From positions 744,001 through 808,000 of the forward strand of contig JBFPJN010000001.1 in the NCBI GenBank assembly GCA_040839025.1: DNA of 64,000 nucleotides. Direction: 5' to 3'. This stretch comes from Alphaproteobacteria bacterium LSUCC0719 (GTDB taxonomy: Bacteria > Pseudomonadota > Alphaproteobacteria > Puniceispirillales > Puniceispirillaceae). The position numbers and the translations under genes were made by a program. Under the pieces are notes generated by a model. That model saw only the letters and a program-made list of their open reading frames with translations. It searched no databases and was not told where the DNA came from. Shown in pieces: positions 8,775 through 19,727 of this stretch. The stretch's first letter is position 1. Each line of letters begins with the position of its first letter.

Positions 8775-9050
8775 TTAGCTGTTGACGGCTTCCTTGAGAG
8801 GCGCGCCTGCCTTGAATTTCGGTTGCTTTGACGCAGCAATTTGAATGGCTTCGCCAGTACGTGGGTTGCGTCCGGTAGTTGCCGCGCGATGAGCGACGGA
8901 GAAAGTACCAAATCCAACAATCCGAACCTCGTCTCCCCCCTTCAGGGCGCCTTCGATACCCGCAAAGACGGCGTCAACGGCACGGCCGGCGTCAGCCTTG
9001 GTAAGTCCGGAAGACTCGGCAACTGATGAAATAAGATCGTTTTTGTTCAT
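8775..9050 (-). CDS. hupB: DNA-binding protein HU
   Basis: Nucleoid-associated histone-like protein of 91 residues that bends and compacts DNA. The start MNKNDLISSVAES at 9050 is chosen because GGGGG lies about 5-9 bases upstream and the length matches the family; a start 12 bases earlier would add four residues. The DNA-binding arm contains GFGTFSVAHRAATTGRNPRTGE and the C-terminal KPKFKAG-type signature is present as QPKFKAGAPLKEAV. It lies downstream of lon, as is usual in alphaproteobacteria (clpX-lon-hup order). Confidence 0.96.
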   Translation of the reverse strand: MNKNDLISSVAESSGLTKADAGRAVDAVFAGIEGALKGGDEVRIVGFGTFSVAHRAATTGRNPRTGEAIQIAASKQPKFKAGAPLKEAVNS

Positions 9051-9172
9051 GGGTACCCCCAATATCTAGTTGGTTAGTGTAGTAATGTGTACCGCCTTTA
9101 TTTCGAAAAGGCCACACAAAAAAACAAGAACTCATCGGCTAAAATCTACAGTAACCTTGAGTTCCAAGGTGT

Positions 9173-11590
9173 TCAATGTGCGGTAATGTCGTCGGCGGCA
9201 GTCGTATTTTCAGCGATTGGCACTGATGGCCCCTCATCCGAGGATCCACTAGATATCGCGTTTGGCAGTGGTTCACGCACCAGCGCCGCAGACAACACCT
9301 CATCCACCATCGCGACGGGAACGATCGTCAGCCCCTCCTTCACATTGTCCGGTATCTCGGCAAGATCCTTTTCATTGTCCTTCGGGATCAGCACCGTCTT
9401 CAAACCGCCGCGAAGCGCCGCCAGAAGCTTTTCCTTCAAGCCGCCGATCGGCAGCACGCGGCCACGAAGCGTGATCTCTCCGGTCATGGCGATGTCCCGC
9501 CGGACTTCGATGCCGGTGATTGCAGACACAATCGATGTGACCATACCAACGCCGGCGGAAGGCCCATCCTTTGGCGTTGCGCCTTCGGGAACATGGACAT
9601 GAACATCCATCTTCGCCAGTTCCTCAAGATCGATGCCATAGGTTGAGGCCCGCGATTTGATGAAAAATTCAGCCGCCTGGATGGATTCCTTCATCACGTC
9701 GCCAAGCTTGCCCGTGGCACTGACCTTGCCCTTGCCGGGCACGCGCACGGCTTCGATCTGCAGCAACTCACCCCCGACTTCAGTCCAGGCAAGGCCGGTT
9801 GTAACGCCAACCCGGTCTTCATCCTCGATCTCGCCAAAGCGGAATTTGGCAACGCCGAGAAACTCTTCCAGACTTTCAGGATCGACAGCCACTTTCGTGG
9901 TTTCGCCGGTGACGATCATCTTCACTGTCTTGCGGGCGATCTTGGCAAGTTCACGTTCAAGGTTACGCACCCCTGCCTCGCGGGTATATTGGCGAATAAT
10001 GGCACGGATGGCGTCATCCGAGATGCTCAGTTCCCCGGCACGGATCCCGTGGTCCTTGATCTGACGCGCCAGCAGATGCCGCTTGGCAATCTCCAGCTTT
10101 TCATCTTCGGTGTAGCCAGACAGCCGGATGATCTCCATCCGGTCCAGAAGCGGCTGCGGCATGTTCAGCGTATTTGCCGTGGTGATGAACAGAACATTCG
10201 AAAGATCGAGGTCCAGTTCCATGTAATGGTCCTGGAAGGTGCTGTTTTGCGCCGGATCCAGAACCTCCAGAAGCGCCGAGCTGGGATCGCCGCGCCAGTC
10301 GGCACCGAGTTTGTCGACCTCGTCGAGAAGGAACAGTGGATTGTTGGTCTCGGCCTTCTTCAGGCTCTGCACGATCTTGCCTGGCATCGATCCGATATAG
10401 GTGCGGCGGTGGCCCCTGATTTCGGCCTCGTCACGCACACCGCCAAGCGCCATGCGCACATATTTGCGGCCGGTGGCCCGTGCGATCGACTTGCCAAGCG
10501 ACGTCTTGCCGACACCGGGCGGGCCGACCAGACACAGAATCGGCCCCTTCAGCGACTTGGTGCGCTGCTGCACGGCCAGAAATTCGATAATCCGGTCCTT
10601 GACCTTTTCCAGACCATAGTGATCGGCATCGAGGATTTCCCGTGCCTTGACGATGTCCTTCTTCAGCCGGCTGGATTTTTGCCACGGCACGGCCAGAATC
10701 CAGTCGAGATAATTGCGAACGACCGTGGCCTCGGCACTCATCGGACCCATATTTTTCAACTTGCGCAGTTCGGCATCGGCCTTTTCACGCGCGGCCTTGG
10801 GCATCTTCATATCGGCAAGCGCGGTTTCAAGCTCTTCCAGCTCGCCGCGGCCATCATCGCCGTCGCCAAGTTCCTTCTGGATCGCCTTCATCTGCTCGTT
10901 CAGGTAATATTCGCGCTGGGTCTTTTCCATCTGCCGCTTGACGCGGTTGCGGACACGTTTTTCCACCTGCAGTGCGCCGATTTCCTCTTCCATCAGCTGG
11001 AAGATCCGCTCAAGACGCTGATGGATATCCAGAACTTCAAGAAGTTCCTGTTTTTCTTCGATCTTGATTGCCAGATGCGAGGCGATCATGTCAGCGATCT
11101 TGTCCGCCTCGTTCACCTGCTCGATGGCGTTCAACACCTCCGAGGCAACCTTCTTGTTGAATTTGATGTACTGGTCGAACTGCTGAACCGTCGCGCGGGC
11201 AAGGCCTTCGGTATCGGCACCCTTATGACCGGCCTGTTCCATGACCACAGCATCAACAGCCAGGAACCCCTGATCTGAATGCAGGGTCTTGGCGTCGATA
11301 CGGACACGCTCGCCGCCCTCGACCAGCACCTTCACCGCGCCGTCAGGCAACTTCAGGAGCTGCAGGATCGACCCGACGGTACCGATGCTGTACAGGCCAT
11401 CCGCGTCGGGATCCTCGGTATCCGCCTCTTTCTGCGTCACCAGAATGATCTGCTTGTCCTCGGCCATCACGGCCTCAAGCGCGCGAATGGATTTTTCGCG
11501 GCCAACAAAAAGCGGTACGATCATGTGCGGAAACACAACAATATCGCGAAGGGGCAGAACCGGGAGTGTGATCATAGCTCCGTCAGACAT
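9173..11590 (-). CDS. lon: ATP-dependent protease La (Lon)
   Basis: Cytoplasmic AAA+ serine protease that degrades damaged and regulatory proteins; in alphaproteobacteria these include cell-cycle factors such as CcrM and DnaA. The 805 residues match the usual length. The N-terminal substrate domain opens with [20 protein letters not shown], Walker A GPPGVGKT is at about residues 353-360, followed by [15 protein letters not shown], and the catalytic serine is in DGPSAGVGM near residue 677, with the lysine in [11 protein letters not shown] about 43 residues later. The gene lies 300 bp downstream of clpX and 120 bp upstream of the HU gene. Confidence 0.98.
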   Translation of the reverse strand: MSDGAMITLPVLPLRDIVVFPHMIVPLFVGREKSIRALEAVMAEDKQIILVTQKEADTEDPDADGLYSIGTVGSILQLLKLPDGAVKVLVEGGERVRIDAKTLHSDQGFLAVDAVVMEQAGHKGADTEGLARATVQQFDQYIKFNKKVASEVLNAIEQVNEADKIADMIASHLAIKIEEKQELLEVLDIHQRLERIFQLMEEEIGALQVEKRVRNRVKRQMEKTQREYYLNEQMKAIQKELGDGDDGRGELEELETALADMKMPKAAREKADAELRKLKNMGPMSAEATVVRNYLDWILAVPWQKSSRLKKDIVKAREILDADHYGLEKVKDRIIEFLAVQQRTKSLKGPILCLVGPPGVGKTSLGKSIARATGRKYVRMALGGVRDEAEIRGHRRTYIGSMPGKIVQSLKKAETNNPLFLLDEVDKLGADWRGDPSSALLEVLDPAQNSTFQDHYMELDLDLSNVLFITTANTLNMPQPLLDRMEIIRLSGYTEDEKLEIAKRHLLARQIKDHGIRAGELSISDDAIRAIIRQYTREAGVRNLERELAKIARKTVKMIVTGETTKVAVDPESLEEFLGVAKFRFGEIEDEDRVGVTTGLAWTEVGGELLQIEAVRVPGKGKVSATGKLGDVMKESIQAAEFFIKSRASTYGIDLEELAKMDVHVHVPEGATPKDGPSAGVGMVTSIVSAITGIEVRRDIAMTGEITLRGRVLPIGGLKEKLLAALRGGLKTVLIPKDNEKDLAEIPDNVKEGLTIVPVAMVDEVLSAALVREPLPNAISSGSSDEGPSVPIAENTTAADDITAH

Positions 11591-11890
11591 CTGGGACTCC
11601 TGTTATCGCCGGTTTGGCGGGGGCACTCTTTGATCAAGATATGGTAGGTGCCGACTGTGCTTTCAACCAAAACACCGCCAGACATTTTCAGTGTATCCTA
11701 ATAAACGTTCCGGACCGCGCAGATTCGACACAGACAGGCCAATTCGCCGCATCTTTCGGTGACACATAGTTGCCGTATCGGGGTTGCCGTATCGGGAAGA
11801 GGCACCCCGCCACGGCACAGCAGCGTGCCGTCACCACAGGTGATCAACAGAATTGGGGTAATGTCGCCAGGTAGGGCGTCAGGTGGAGCG
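11591..11890. other. lon-clpX intergenic region
   Basis: A 300-bp spacer holding the lon promoter region. It contains a direct repeat of TTGCCGTATCGGG (about 11770-11798) and a short inverted repeat ACGGCAC/GTGCCGT near 11813-11833 downstream of clpX without a clear U-tract. No gene is supported. Confidence 0.4.
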
Positions 11891-13153
11891 TCAGGCGCTC
11901 TTGCCGGCGCTGGATGGTTTCTTGGCGTGGACAACCAGTGGCGGCGCGCCATCGGTGACGACTTCCGAATTGATCACCACCTCTTCGATATCCCCGGTCG
12001 TGGGAATGTCGAACATCGGCTCCATCAGGATATTTTCCATGATCGAGCGCAGCCCCCGCGCGCCGGTCTTGCGGGCGATGGCCTTCTGCGCAATCGCGCG
12101 CAGCGCATCGTCACGGAATTCCAGTGACACGTCATCCATCTCGAACAGCTTCTGATACTGTCTGACCAGCGCGTTCTTCGGCTCGGTCAGGATCCGTACC
12201 AGCGCATCTTCCTCGAGATCCTCAAGTGTCGCGACAACCGGCAAACGCCCGACAAATTCCGGGATCAGCCCGAATTTGATCAGATCTTCCGGCTCCAGCG
12301 TCGACAGCAGCTCACCGACCTTGCGGTCGTCAGGTGCGCGTACATCCGCCCCAAAGCCGATGCCTGCGCCGGTTTCGCGGCCAGCAATGATCTTGTCGAG
12401 GCCGGCAAAGGCGCCGCCACAGATAAACAGGATGTTGGTCGTGTCGACCTGCAGGAATTCCTGCTGCGGATGCTTGCGCCCACCCTGCGGCGGGACCGAA
12501 GCAACCGTGCCTTCCATGATCTTGAGAAGCGCCTGCTGCACGCCCTCTCCCGACACGTCACGGGTGATCGAAGGATTGTCGGCCTTGCGCGAAATCTTGT
12601 CGACCTCGTCGATATAGACGATGCCGCGCTGTGCGCGTTCGACATTGTAATCCGCGGCCTGGAGAAGCTTCAGGATGATGTTTTCGACATCCTCACCAAC
12701 ATAACCGGCCTCGGTCAGGGTTGTGGCGTCGGCCATGGTGAAGGGCACATCCAGCATCCGTGCCAGCGTCTGCGCCAACAGGGTCTTGCCGCAGCCCGTC
12801 GGGCCGACAAGCAGGATGTTCGATTTGGAAATCTCGACATCACCGGTTTTGCCGGCATTCGCCAGCCGCTTGTAATGATTGTGAACAGCAACCGACAGAA
12901 CGCGCTTGGCGCGGGCCTGACCAATCACATATTCGTCGAGAACATTATTGATATCGGCAGGCGTCGGAACACCGTCATGTCCCTTGGAAAGCGAGGTCTT
13001 GTGTTCCTCGCGAATGATGTCCATGCAAAGCTCGACACATTCATCACAGATGAACACGGTCGGCCCGGCGATCAGCTTTCGCACCTCGTGCTGGCTCTTT
13101 CCGCAGAAGGAACAGAACAAGGTGCCCTTATCGCCGTCTTCAGTCTTTGCCAT
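11891..13153 (-). CDS. clpX: ATP-dependent Clp protease ATP-binding subunit ClpX
   Basis: AAA+ unfoldase that selects proteins and feeds them to ClpP; in alphaproteobacteria ClpXP degrades CtrA. The start at 13153 ([20 protein letters not shown]) has GGGAG about 8 bases upstream and gives 420 residues, the family length; a longer reading to 13276 is not needed. The N-terminal zinc finger has CSFC and CDEC pairs within the first 40 residues. Walker A is GPTGCGKT near residue 118, and the pore-loop and sensor motifs follow ([16 protein letters not shown]). It lies downstream of clpP. Confidence 0.98.
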   Translation of the reverse strand: MAKTEDGDKGTLFCSFCGKSQHEVRKLIAGPTVFICDECVELCMDIIREEHKTSLSKGHDGVPTPADINNVLDEYVIGQARAKRVLSVAVHNHYKRLANAGKTGDVEISKSNILLVGPTGCGKTLLAQTLARMLDVPFTMADATTLTEAGYVGEDVENIILKLLQAADYNVERAQRGIVYIDEVDKISRKADNPSITRDVSGEGVQQALLKIMEGTVASVPPQGGRKHPQQEFLQVDTTNILFICGGAFAGLDKIIAGRETGAGIGFGADVRAPDDRKVGELLSTLEPEDLIKFGLIPEFVGRLPVVATLEDLEEDALVRILTEPKNALVRQYQKLFEMDDVSLEFRDDALRAIAQKAIARKTGARGLRSIMENILMEPMFDIPTTGDIEEVVINSEVVTDGAPPLVVHAKKPSSAGKSA

Positions 13154-13307
13154 GGTCTGACTCCCTGAGTCGCTTCGCGTAACGCCGTCCGCATGGAACA
13201 TGCGTGGACAGTCTAGGTGGGCTTTCGCTTCGGATTCAACGATATTCTTCGGCGATCCCCGAAAGGATACCTGCAATTCACATACCGTTTAGGTCTGTGC
13301 TGGTAAA

Positions 13308-13934
13308 TTAGGACTCGCCTTCCGGCATCGGACGCTTCTCGACCACCGAGTCAATCAGCCCGAATTCCTGGGCATCGCCAGCGGTCATGAAGGTGTCACG
13401 CTCCATAATCTTTTCAATTTGTTTCAATGATTTGCCAGTATGTTTTTCATAAATTCCATTAAGTCTACGACGCAGATCGAGAATTTCCTTGGCATGGATT
13501 TCGATATCGCTTGCCTGGCCCTGGAATCCACCGCTTGGCTGGTGCGTCATTATGCGCGCATTCGGCAGGCTGAAGCGTTTTCCGGCCGCGCCAGCGGTTA
13601 ACAGCAGCGAGCCCATCGAGGCCGCCTGCCCCATACATACCGTCGATACGTCGGGCCGGATATATTCCATGGTGTCATAAATCGCCAGGCCGGATGTCAC
13701 GATCCCGCCCGGCGAATTGATGTACATCGCAATGTCCTTTTTTGGATTTTCCGACTCGAGAAACAGCAGCTGCGAGCAGACCAGCGAGGCGGTGCCGTCA
13801 TCAATCGGCCCGTTCAGGAAGATGATCCGCTCCTTGAGAAGGCGCGAGAAGATGTCATAGGCGCGTTCACCGCGGCTCGTCTGTTCGACGACCATTGGCA
13901 CCAGATTGGCTACAGGCTGGTCAAACTCGCTCAT
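13308..13934 (-). CDS. clpP: ATP-dependent Clp protease proteolytic subunit ClpP
   Basis: Serine protease subunit of the ClpXP and ClpAP machines, 208 residues. The catalytic triad is visible: Ser106 in [10 protein letters not shown], His131 in IMTHQPSGG and Asp180 in MERDTFMTA. It lies between the trigger factor and clpX genes in the conserved tig-clpP-clpX-lon order, 38 bp after the trigger factor stop. This links nascent-chain folding to quality control and to the turnover of cell-cycle regulators such as CtrA, also encoded in this window. Confidence 0.98.
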   Translation of the reverse strand: MSEFDQPVANLVPMVVEQTSRGERAYDIFSRLLKERIIFLNGPIDDGTASLVCSQLLFLESENPKKDIAMYINSPGGIVTSGLAIYDTMEYIRPDVSTVCMGQAASMGSLLLTAGAAGKRFSLPNARIMTHQPSGGFQGQASDIEIHAKEILDLRRRLNGIYEKHTGKSLKQIEKIMERDTFMTAGDAQEFGLIDSVVEKRPMPEGES

Positions 13935-13972
13935 CTGTAAATCTCCTCGATTGGGTCCTGGTCTCGACAGGA

Positions 13973-15478
13973 CTAGGATTTTTTCGCCGCCTTCTTGGCG
14001 GCCGCCTTTTTTGGTGCCGCTTTCTTGGCAGCGGCCTTTTTGGCAGTGGCTTTCTTGGCCTCCGCCTTTTTCGCAGCTTTCTTCTTTGCCGCCTTCGGCT
14101 TTGCCTCGGCAGCGGACTCGTCGGGTGCCGCATAGAGCGTTTCGACGTCGGTTGGCACCTCGGTTACTTTTGCCATCTCGAGGATGAAATCAACCGTCTT
14201 GTCTTCAAAGATCGGCCCGGCAAGCTGTTGCATCGCCTGCTGGTTTTTCTGGAAATATTCGAGAACCTGCTGTTCCTGACCGGGATAGCGACGGGCCTCT
14301 TCAAAGACCGCCTGACGCGTATCCTCTTCGCTGACCTCGATGTTGTTGACGCGGCCGATTTCAGTCAGCATCAGCCCAAGACGCACACGCCGCTCGGCGA
14401 TGGCCTTGGCCTCTGCCTTGGCGTCGTCATCCATCCCCTCATCCGCTGCCGGATGGTGGTGGTCATGATCGTGGTCGTGATCATGATCGTGGTCGTGATC
14501 ATGCGGTTCCGGCGGGTTCGGATTCATCGCCCGCGCCACATTTTCATATTCCGACGCATAGAGTGACGGCGGGACATCGAACTTGTCTCCATCCGCCAGC
14601 GAATCGAGAACATTCTTTTTCACCGCCTGCCGAAGCGCCGCTGCGTGCTGACCATTGATCTGGCCGGCAACGGCTTCGCGAAGACCGGCAAGGTCCTCAA
14701 AGCCAAGACGTGTCGCCAACTCGTCATTGACGGCGGCCTCGCCCTTTTCGCGAAGTTCATTCACGGTCACCTCGAACACAGCAGCCTTACCGGCAAGATG
14801 TGCGGCCTGATAGTCTTCCGGGAACGTCACCTCGACATTGCGGGTCTCGCCGGCCTTGACGCCGACCAGCCCCTCTTCAAAACCGGGGATGAAGCTGTTC
14901 GAACCAAGCTCAAGCGAATGCCCTTCGGCGGCACCGCCTTCAAAGGCCTCGCCGTCTATACGGCCAACGAAATCGATCACAACCACGTCGCCATTGGCGG
15001 CGGCACGCTTGCCCTTGACCTCGACGGTGGGACGGTTGCCTTCGGCGATATTCGACAGCGCCTCGTCAATTTCGGCGTCGCCAGCTTCAAGGGTCGGCTT
15101 TTCGATCTTCAGCGCCGCCAGGTCCGGAATGGTGATTTCCGGCATCACCTCGCATGACAGCGAGGCTTCCATATCCTTGCCGTCCTCATAGCTGGTGATC
15201 TCAACGCTCGGCTGGCTGGCAAGCCGCAATTCGTTGTTCTCGATGGCCTGGCGCGCGCCCTCGTCAAGCGCGTTCTTCAGGGCCTCGCCCTGGACCTGCC
15301 CGCCAAAGCGCGACTTCACAACCGACATCGGCACCTTGCCCGGGCGGAAACCCGGCATATTCACCGTCGTCGCCAGTTCGGCCAGCTTCGCAGAGACCTG
15401 TTCTTCAATCTCGGCAGCGGTGATGGTGATGGAATATTCCCGGATCAGCCCTTCGGCCTTGGTTTCAGCAATCTTCAT
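13973..15478 (-). CDS. tig: Trigger factor with His/Asp tract and Lys/Ala tail
   Basis: Ribosome-associated chaperone and prolyl isomerase. The start [15 protein letters not shown] at 15478 gives 501 residues. The ribosome-binding signature [17 protein letters not shown] and the FKBP-type domain ([26 protein letters not shown], about residues 155-240) are present. Two additions are unusual: a run of alternating His and Asp at about residues 323-342, between the PPIase and C-terminal arms, and a tail of about 50 residues built almost only of Lys and Ala. The first could bind metal and the second nucleic acid or ribosomal RNA; both roles are inference. It heads the tig-clpP-clpX-lon block. Confidence 0.95.
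   Translation of the reverse strand: MKIAETKAEGLIREYSITITAAEIEEQVSAKLAELATTVNMPGFRPGKVPMSVVKSRFGGQVQGEALKNALDEGARQAIENNELRLASQPSVEITSYEDGKDMEASLSCEVMPEITIPDLAALKIEKPTLEAGDAEIDEALSNIAEGNRPTVEVKGKRAAANGDVVVIDFVGRIDGEAFEGGAAEGHSLELGSNSFIPGFEEGLVGVKAGETRNVEVTFPEDYQAAHLAGKAAVFEVTVNELREKGEAAVNDELATRLGFEDLAGLREAVAGQINGQHAAALRQAVKKNVLDSLADGDKFDVPPSLYASEYENVARAMNPNPPEPHDHDHDHDHDHDHDHHHPAADEGMDDDAKAEAKAIAERRVRLGLMLTEIGRVNNIEVSEEDTRQAVFEEARRYPGQEQQVLEYFQKNQQAMQQLAGPIFEDKTVDFILEMAKVTEVPTDVETLYAAPDESAAEAKPKAAKKKAAKKAEAKKATAKKAAAKKAAPKKAAAKKAAKKS
14450..14503. repeat. Simple repeat coding for alternating His-Asp
   Basis: The trigger factor gene holds an in-frame run of alternating CAT/CAC and GAT/GAC codons ending in three His codons. 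Codon mixing (both synonymous codons used) suggests it is maintained at the protein level and is not a fresh slippage expansion. Confidence 0.75.
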
Positions 15479-15596
15479 TAAACCCTTGTATCCTCTGCAA
15501 GAACGGTGCCCCATGCCCGGTAGACCAGCTTGCGGCGCAAACCGGGTGCCGGGCATGACTACCGGCGGTGAAAGTCCGCCGGTGACGGCGAAGCCA

Positions 15597-15681
<85 letters not shown>

Positions 15682-15737
15682 AGCGTGAAGCCCGCGCGGC
15701 ACGGGCAGACCATAAAGGCTGCCATGCCGGGAGAAAA

Positions 15738-15815
15738 TGGGGCGAGTGACCGGTTTCGAACCGGCGACCTCCAGTGCCACAAACTGGCGCTCTAACCAAC
15801 TGAGCTACACCCGCC
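15738..15815 (-). tRNA. tRNA-His (anticodon GTG)
   Basis: Minus-strand tRNA with acceptor GCGGGTG pairing CACTCGC through one G-T, an extra G at position -1 opposite discriminator C73 (the histidine identity pair), encoded CCA, and loop TTTGTGG with anticodon GTG. It sits 57 nt upstream of tRNA-Leu. Confidence 0.96.
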
Positions 15816-15927
15816 ATAAAATGCAAATGACGTCACATATGCCTTCAGCACGGATCAGCCATCGCAAACCGTTGCGGAACATATTCGCACACAAACCTGC
15901 ATGCAAGCAGGATTTGCGATTTTCGAC

Positions 15928-16134
15928 CTAACTATGCACACCATCGTGACTGTGAACGGATGGCCACAGCTTTATGGCGATCTCGAACAGCCCTGATGCC
16001 CGTGCCTCGATACTGGTTTCGTTCCATTCAGATTTACTGGCAATTTGCTGATTCAGCCTCAGAAGCGACTTGCTGAACAGCAGGGCTTTCCTGGTCTCGA
16101 TTTGAAGCCGGCAGCCTTTCCGGCCCACCGACAC
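15928..16134 (-). pseudogene. C-terminal remnant of a DUF262/DUF1524-type (GmrSD-like) protein
   Basis: The frame reads LLRLNQQIASKSEWNETSIE then ARASGLFEIAIKLWPS before its stop. The pattern L-N-x-x-I, a W-N-E-x-x-I-x-x-R motif, a helix and a final A-x-x-x-W-P closely resembles the C-terminal end of DUF1524 domains, which are part of GmrSD-like, modification-dependent restriction proteins. No upstream part of such a gene is present, so this would be the tail of a lost gene. It lies 113 bp from tRNA-His, a typical landing place for mobile islands. The match is by eye and short. Confidence 0.42.
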
Positions 16135-16265
16135 ACACCGGCATGCGGTGAATGGCTTGAATGCGAACGTCCTGGCTGCTATTTCGGTTGTGAGTGAATA
16201 TCGACCTTCCGGGCGACATCAGCCACCTGCGCAGCAACCGGACCACAGCACCAACCGGATCACAT

Positions 16266-17150
16266 ATGAATTCTTTGTTTTTTCGGCCACGGCCCCTGCA
16301 CAGCCTGTGGACCGGGGCCGGCAGGTCACTTGCCGGCAGGTCACTTGCCGCCATTGTCGCCGCGATACCGCTGGCTGTCCTGTCATTGCAGGCCGTGGCG
16401 ACCGAGTCGATTGTCGTGCAATCGACGACCTCGACCCAGAATGCCGGTTTCTACAATCATGTGGTGCCGCATTTTACCGCCGAAACAGCTGTTGATGTTC
16501 GCGTTGTCGCCGTCGGCACGGGACAGGCGCTGAAAAACGCGCAGAATTGTGACGGCGACATGCTGATCGTCCACGCCCGCGAGGCCGAGGAGGCGTTTGT
16601 CGCTGCCGGCTATGGCGCGGCGCGCTATGACCTGATGTATAATGATTTCATCATCGTCGGACCGCAGGACGACCCGGCCGGGCTGCGCTATGCCGGTGAT
16701 GTGCGCGAGGCGATGCGGCGGATTGAACGATCGCAGTCGCGCTTCGCCTCCCGCGGTGATGAAAGCGGCACCCACAAAAAGGAACGGGTATTGTGGGCCA
16801 GCATCGACAGAATCCCAGAGGCGCTGCCCGGCAGCTGGTATCTGGAAACCGGCAGCGGCATGGGCGCGACCCTGAATTTCGCGGTCCAGTCAAACAGCTA
16901 TTCGCTGACTGACCGCGCCACCTGGCTTGCCTTTGCCAACAAATACCGGCACCGGATCCTGTTTGAAGGCGACCCCCGCCTGTTCAATCAATACGGCATT
17001 GTGCTTCTTGACCGGGCGCATTGCCCGACGGCACGCCATGACGCCGCCGAACGCTTTGCCACATGGCTGCTGTCACCGACCGGCCAGCAACATATCGCCA
17101 GCCTGACCCGCAAGGGGGAAAAGCTGTTCATCCCGAATGCCGGCCAGTGA
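16266..17150 (+). CDS. tupA: Tungstate/molybdate ABC transporter substrate-binding protein (TupA-like)
   Basis: Periplasmic oxyanion-binding protein of 294 residues from the ATG at 16266; an upstream GTG at 16194 would add 24 residues before the signal peptide and is less likely. A signal sequence covers about residues 1-47 and contains a duplicated SLAGRSLAA segment caused by a 15-bp direct repeat at 16319-16348. The mature protein has the TupA hallmarks TTSTQNAGFYNHVVPHF, VAVGTGQALKNAQNCDGDML, VHAREAEEAFV and MYNDFIIVGPQDDPA. The ABC partners tupB and tupC are absent next to it, so it must work with a distant permease or act alone. The window also encodes two Mo/W-type enzymes. Confidence 0.82.
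   Translation: MNSLFFRPRPLHSLWTGAGRSLAGRSLAAIVAAIPLAVLSLQAVATESIVVQSTTSTQNAGFYNHVVPHFTAETAVDVRVVAVGTGQALKNAQNCDGDMLIVHAREAEEAFVAAGYGAARYDLMYNDFIIVGPQDDPAGLRYAGDVREAMRRIERSQSRFASRGDESGTHKKERVLWASIDRIPEALPGSWYLETGSGMGATLNFAVQSNSYSLTDRATWLAFANKYRHRILFEGDPRLFNQYGIVLLDRAHCPTARHDAAERFATWLLSPTGQQHIASLTRKGEKLFIPNAGQ
16319..16348. repeat. 15-bp tandem direct repeat in the TupA signal-peptide coding region
   Basis: The unit GGCAGGTCACTTGCC occurs twice in a row, adding five residues (AGRSL) to the signal peptide. It preserves the frame. Confidence 0.8.
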
Positions 17151-17666
<516 letters not shown>

Positions 17667-17755
17667 TCCGCCCGGTCCGTTCCCATATATGGTCGGCATG
17701 CCGGCCACCCCCAACAAGACCTCAAGACCACCAAGACCTATGGAAGGAATCCCCC

Positions 17756-19165
17756 ATGTCTGACGCAAAAGCCATCATGGATATGATCAAGGAGAACGAC
17801 ATCACCTATGTCGATCTTCGTTTCACCGACCCGCGCGGCAAGATGCAGCACGTCACCCAGCATATCGACACCATCGACGAGGAAACCCTTGCCGAGGGCT
17901 TTATGTTCGACGGCTCGTCGATCGCCGGCTGGAAAGCCATCAACGAGTCCGACATGACTCTGATGCCGGACCTGTACCGCGCCTATATCGACCCGTTCTT
18001 CGCCCAGCCGACTCTGGCGATCTTCTGTGACGTTCTGGAGCCAAGCACAGGCGAGTCCTATGACCGTGACCCGCGCGGCACCGCCAAGGCGGCGCTTGCC
18101 TATATGGAATCCGCCGGCGTCGGCGACACCGCATTCTTTGGCCCGGAAGCCGAATTCTTCATCTTCGAGGATGTAAAGATCGACGTGTCGATGAACCGCG
18201 TCATGTATGAGGTCGATTCGACCGAAGGCCCGTACAACAGCGCCCGCGATTACGAAGAAGGCAACCTTGGCCACCGCCCCGGTGTCAAGGGCGGCTATTT
18301 CCCGGTCCCGCCGATTGATGGTGGCCAGGACATCCGTTCGGAAATGCTGTCGGTCATGGCCGATATGGGCGTGCCGGTCGAAAAGCACCACCATGAGGTG
18401 GCCCCCTCGCAGCACGAGCTTGGCATGAAGTTCGGCACCCTGATCGAGACCGCCGACAACATGCAGCTGTATAAATACACCGTGCATCAGGTGGCGAATG
18501 CCTATGGCCTGTCGGCAACCTTCCTGCCAAAGCCGATTTCCGGCGACAACGGGTCGGGCATGCATGTCCACCAGTCGATCTGGAAAGACGGTTCACCGCT
18601 GTTCGCCGGCAATGGTTATGCCGACCTGTCGGAAATGGCGCTGTTCTACATTGGCGGCATCATCAAGCACGCCAAGGCGCTGAACGCCTTCACCAACGCC
18701 TCGACCAACAGCTACAAGCGCCTGATCCCGGGCTATGAGGCACCTGTGCTTCTGGCCTATTCATCGCGCAACCGCTCGGCCTCCTGCCGGATCCCGCATG
18801 TGGAATCCCCGAACGGCAAGCGTGTCGAGGTCCGGTTCCCGGATGCGACAGCGAATCCGTATCTGGCCTTCTCGGCAATGCTGATGGCCGGCCTTGACGG
18901 CATCCAGAACAAGATCCATCCGGGCGATGCCATGGACAAGGATCTGTACGATCTGCCGCCCGAAGAACTGTCCCAGATCCCGACCGTCTGCGGCTCGCTT
19001 CGCGAGGCACTGGAAAGCCTCAGCGCCGATCGCGGCTTCCTGACCCAGGGCGGCGTGTTCAGCGACGACCAGATCGATGCCTATATCGCGCTGAAGATGG
19101 AAGAAGTGATCGCGCTGGAGCATACCCCGCACCCGGTCGAATTCCAGATGTACTACTCGGCCTAG
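17756..19165 (+). CDS. glnA: Glutamine synthetase, type I
   Basis: Makes glutamine from glutamate, ammonia and ATP; 469 residues, forming dodecamers. The N-terminal beta-grasp contains [10 protein letters not shown], the catalytic part contains [13 protein letters not shown], and the ATP/metal motif is [16 protein letters not shown]. The adenylylation tyrosine is Tyr398 in [11 protein letters not shown], so activity is expected to be controlled by GlnE together with the upstream P-II protein. A strong terminator follows the stop codon. Confidence 0.98.
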   Translation: MSDAKAIMDMIKENDITYVDLRFTDPRGKMQHVTQHIDTIDEETLAEGFMFDGSSIAGWKAINESDMTLMPDLYRAYIDPFFAQPTLAIFCDVLEPSTGESYDRDPRGTAKAALAYMESAGVGDTAFFGPEAEFFIFEDVKIDVSMNRVMYEVDSTEGPYNSARDYEEGNLGHRPGVKGGYFPVPPIDGGQDIRSEMLSVMADMGVPVEKHHHEVAPSQHELGMKFGTLIETADNMQLYKYTVHQVANAYGLSATFLPKPISGDNGSGMHVHQSIWKDGSPLFAGNGYADLSEMALFYIGGIIKHAKALNAFTNASTNSYKRLIPGYEAPVLLAYSSRNRSASCRIPHVESPNGKRVEVRFPDATANPYLAFSAMLMAGLDGIQNKIHPGDAMDKDLYDLPPEELSQIPTVCGSLREALESLSADRGFLTQGGVFSDDQIDAYIALKMEEVIALEHTPHPVEFQMYYSA

Positions 19166-19219
19166 GGCCGACGACATCCGCACCGGCCCCTCACCGGCCC
19201 GTGCCCCGAACACACAAAA

Positions 19220-19250
19220 CCCCCGGCCCGCAACGGTCGGGGGTTTTTTT
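19220..19250 (+). terminator. Rho-independent terminator of glnBA
   Basis: A 9-bp stem CCCCCGGCC / GGTCGGGGG (one G-T) with a 6-nt loop is followed by seven T residues, 54 bp after the glnA stop. Confidence 0.92.
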
Positions 19251-19727
19251 GTTTCTTGATTAAATGCGTGGGGAAATTTTTATGGCGCGCCGAAAGACTG
19301 ATGCAACGCAATTACCCATATTCACATCAATGTGATTATATATCTGTCTTCGCGGGTGTTAGAAAATCACAGGGTGTGAAGGGCTCAATGCCACGTTGAA
19401 TGGTCGGTAGATGGATCTTTGAGATCTGCTTTGACTATCACTTTTTTGATGTTCACCTTTTCGAATTGAATGCAGATTGCTTTCATGACGTCCCAAACCG
19501 ACTACACACTCAGGAATTTAGTTTCATAATTTAATAAATTGAGGAATAGTGGGAAGAAGCGCGAAAGGTAGCGGAAGTGAGGCCCGGTTTGGACCACGGG
19601 CCCCAGCGAGCCCTCAACTACCTTTCGCTCATCCGGGTGCTGGACTCCCGAATTGGCGGTAACTTAGCACGGTACGCCGGTAGCCTTGTTCACATCCTCG
19701 TGAAATTTACAGTTCTTCCGAAAAATC
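19251..19727. other. AT-rich 477-bp gap between glnA and the restriction enzyme gene
   Basis: Noticeably AT-rich sequence, for example around 19290-19370 and 19480-19550, unlike the flanking core genes. No gene, tRNA or clear terminator for the leftward restriction gene is visible. It probably marks one edge of the DNA that brought in the MmeI-like gene. Confidence 0.4.

Noticed and set aside
13906-14187. Plus-strand open frames opposite the trigger factor tail
   Set aside because: They are mirror products of the Lys/Ala codon repeats in tig and have Phe/Leu/Arg-rich nonsense composition.
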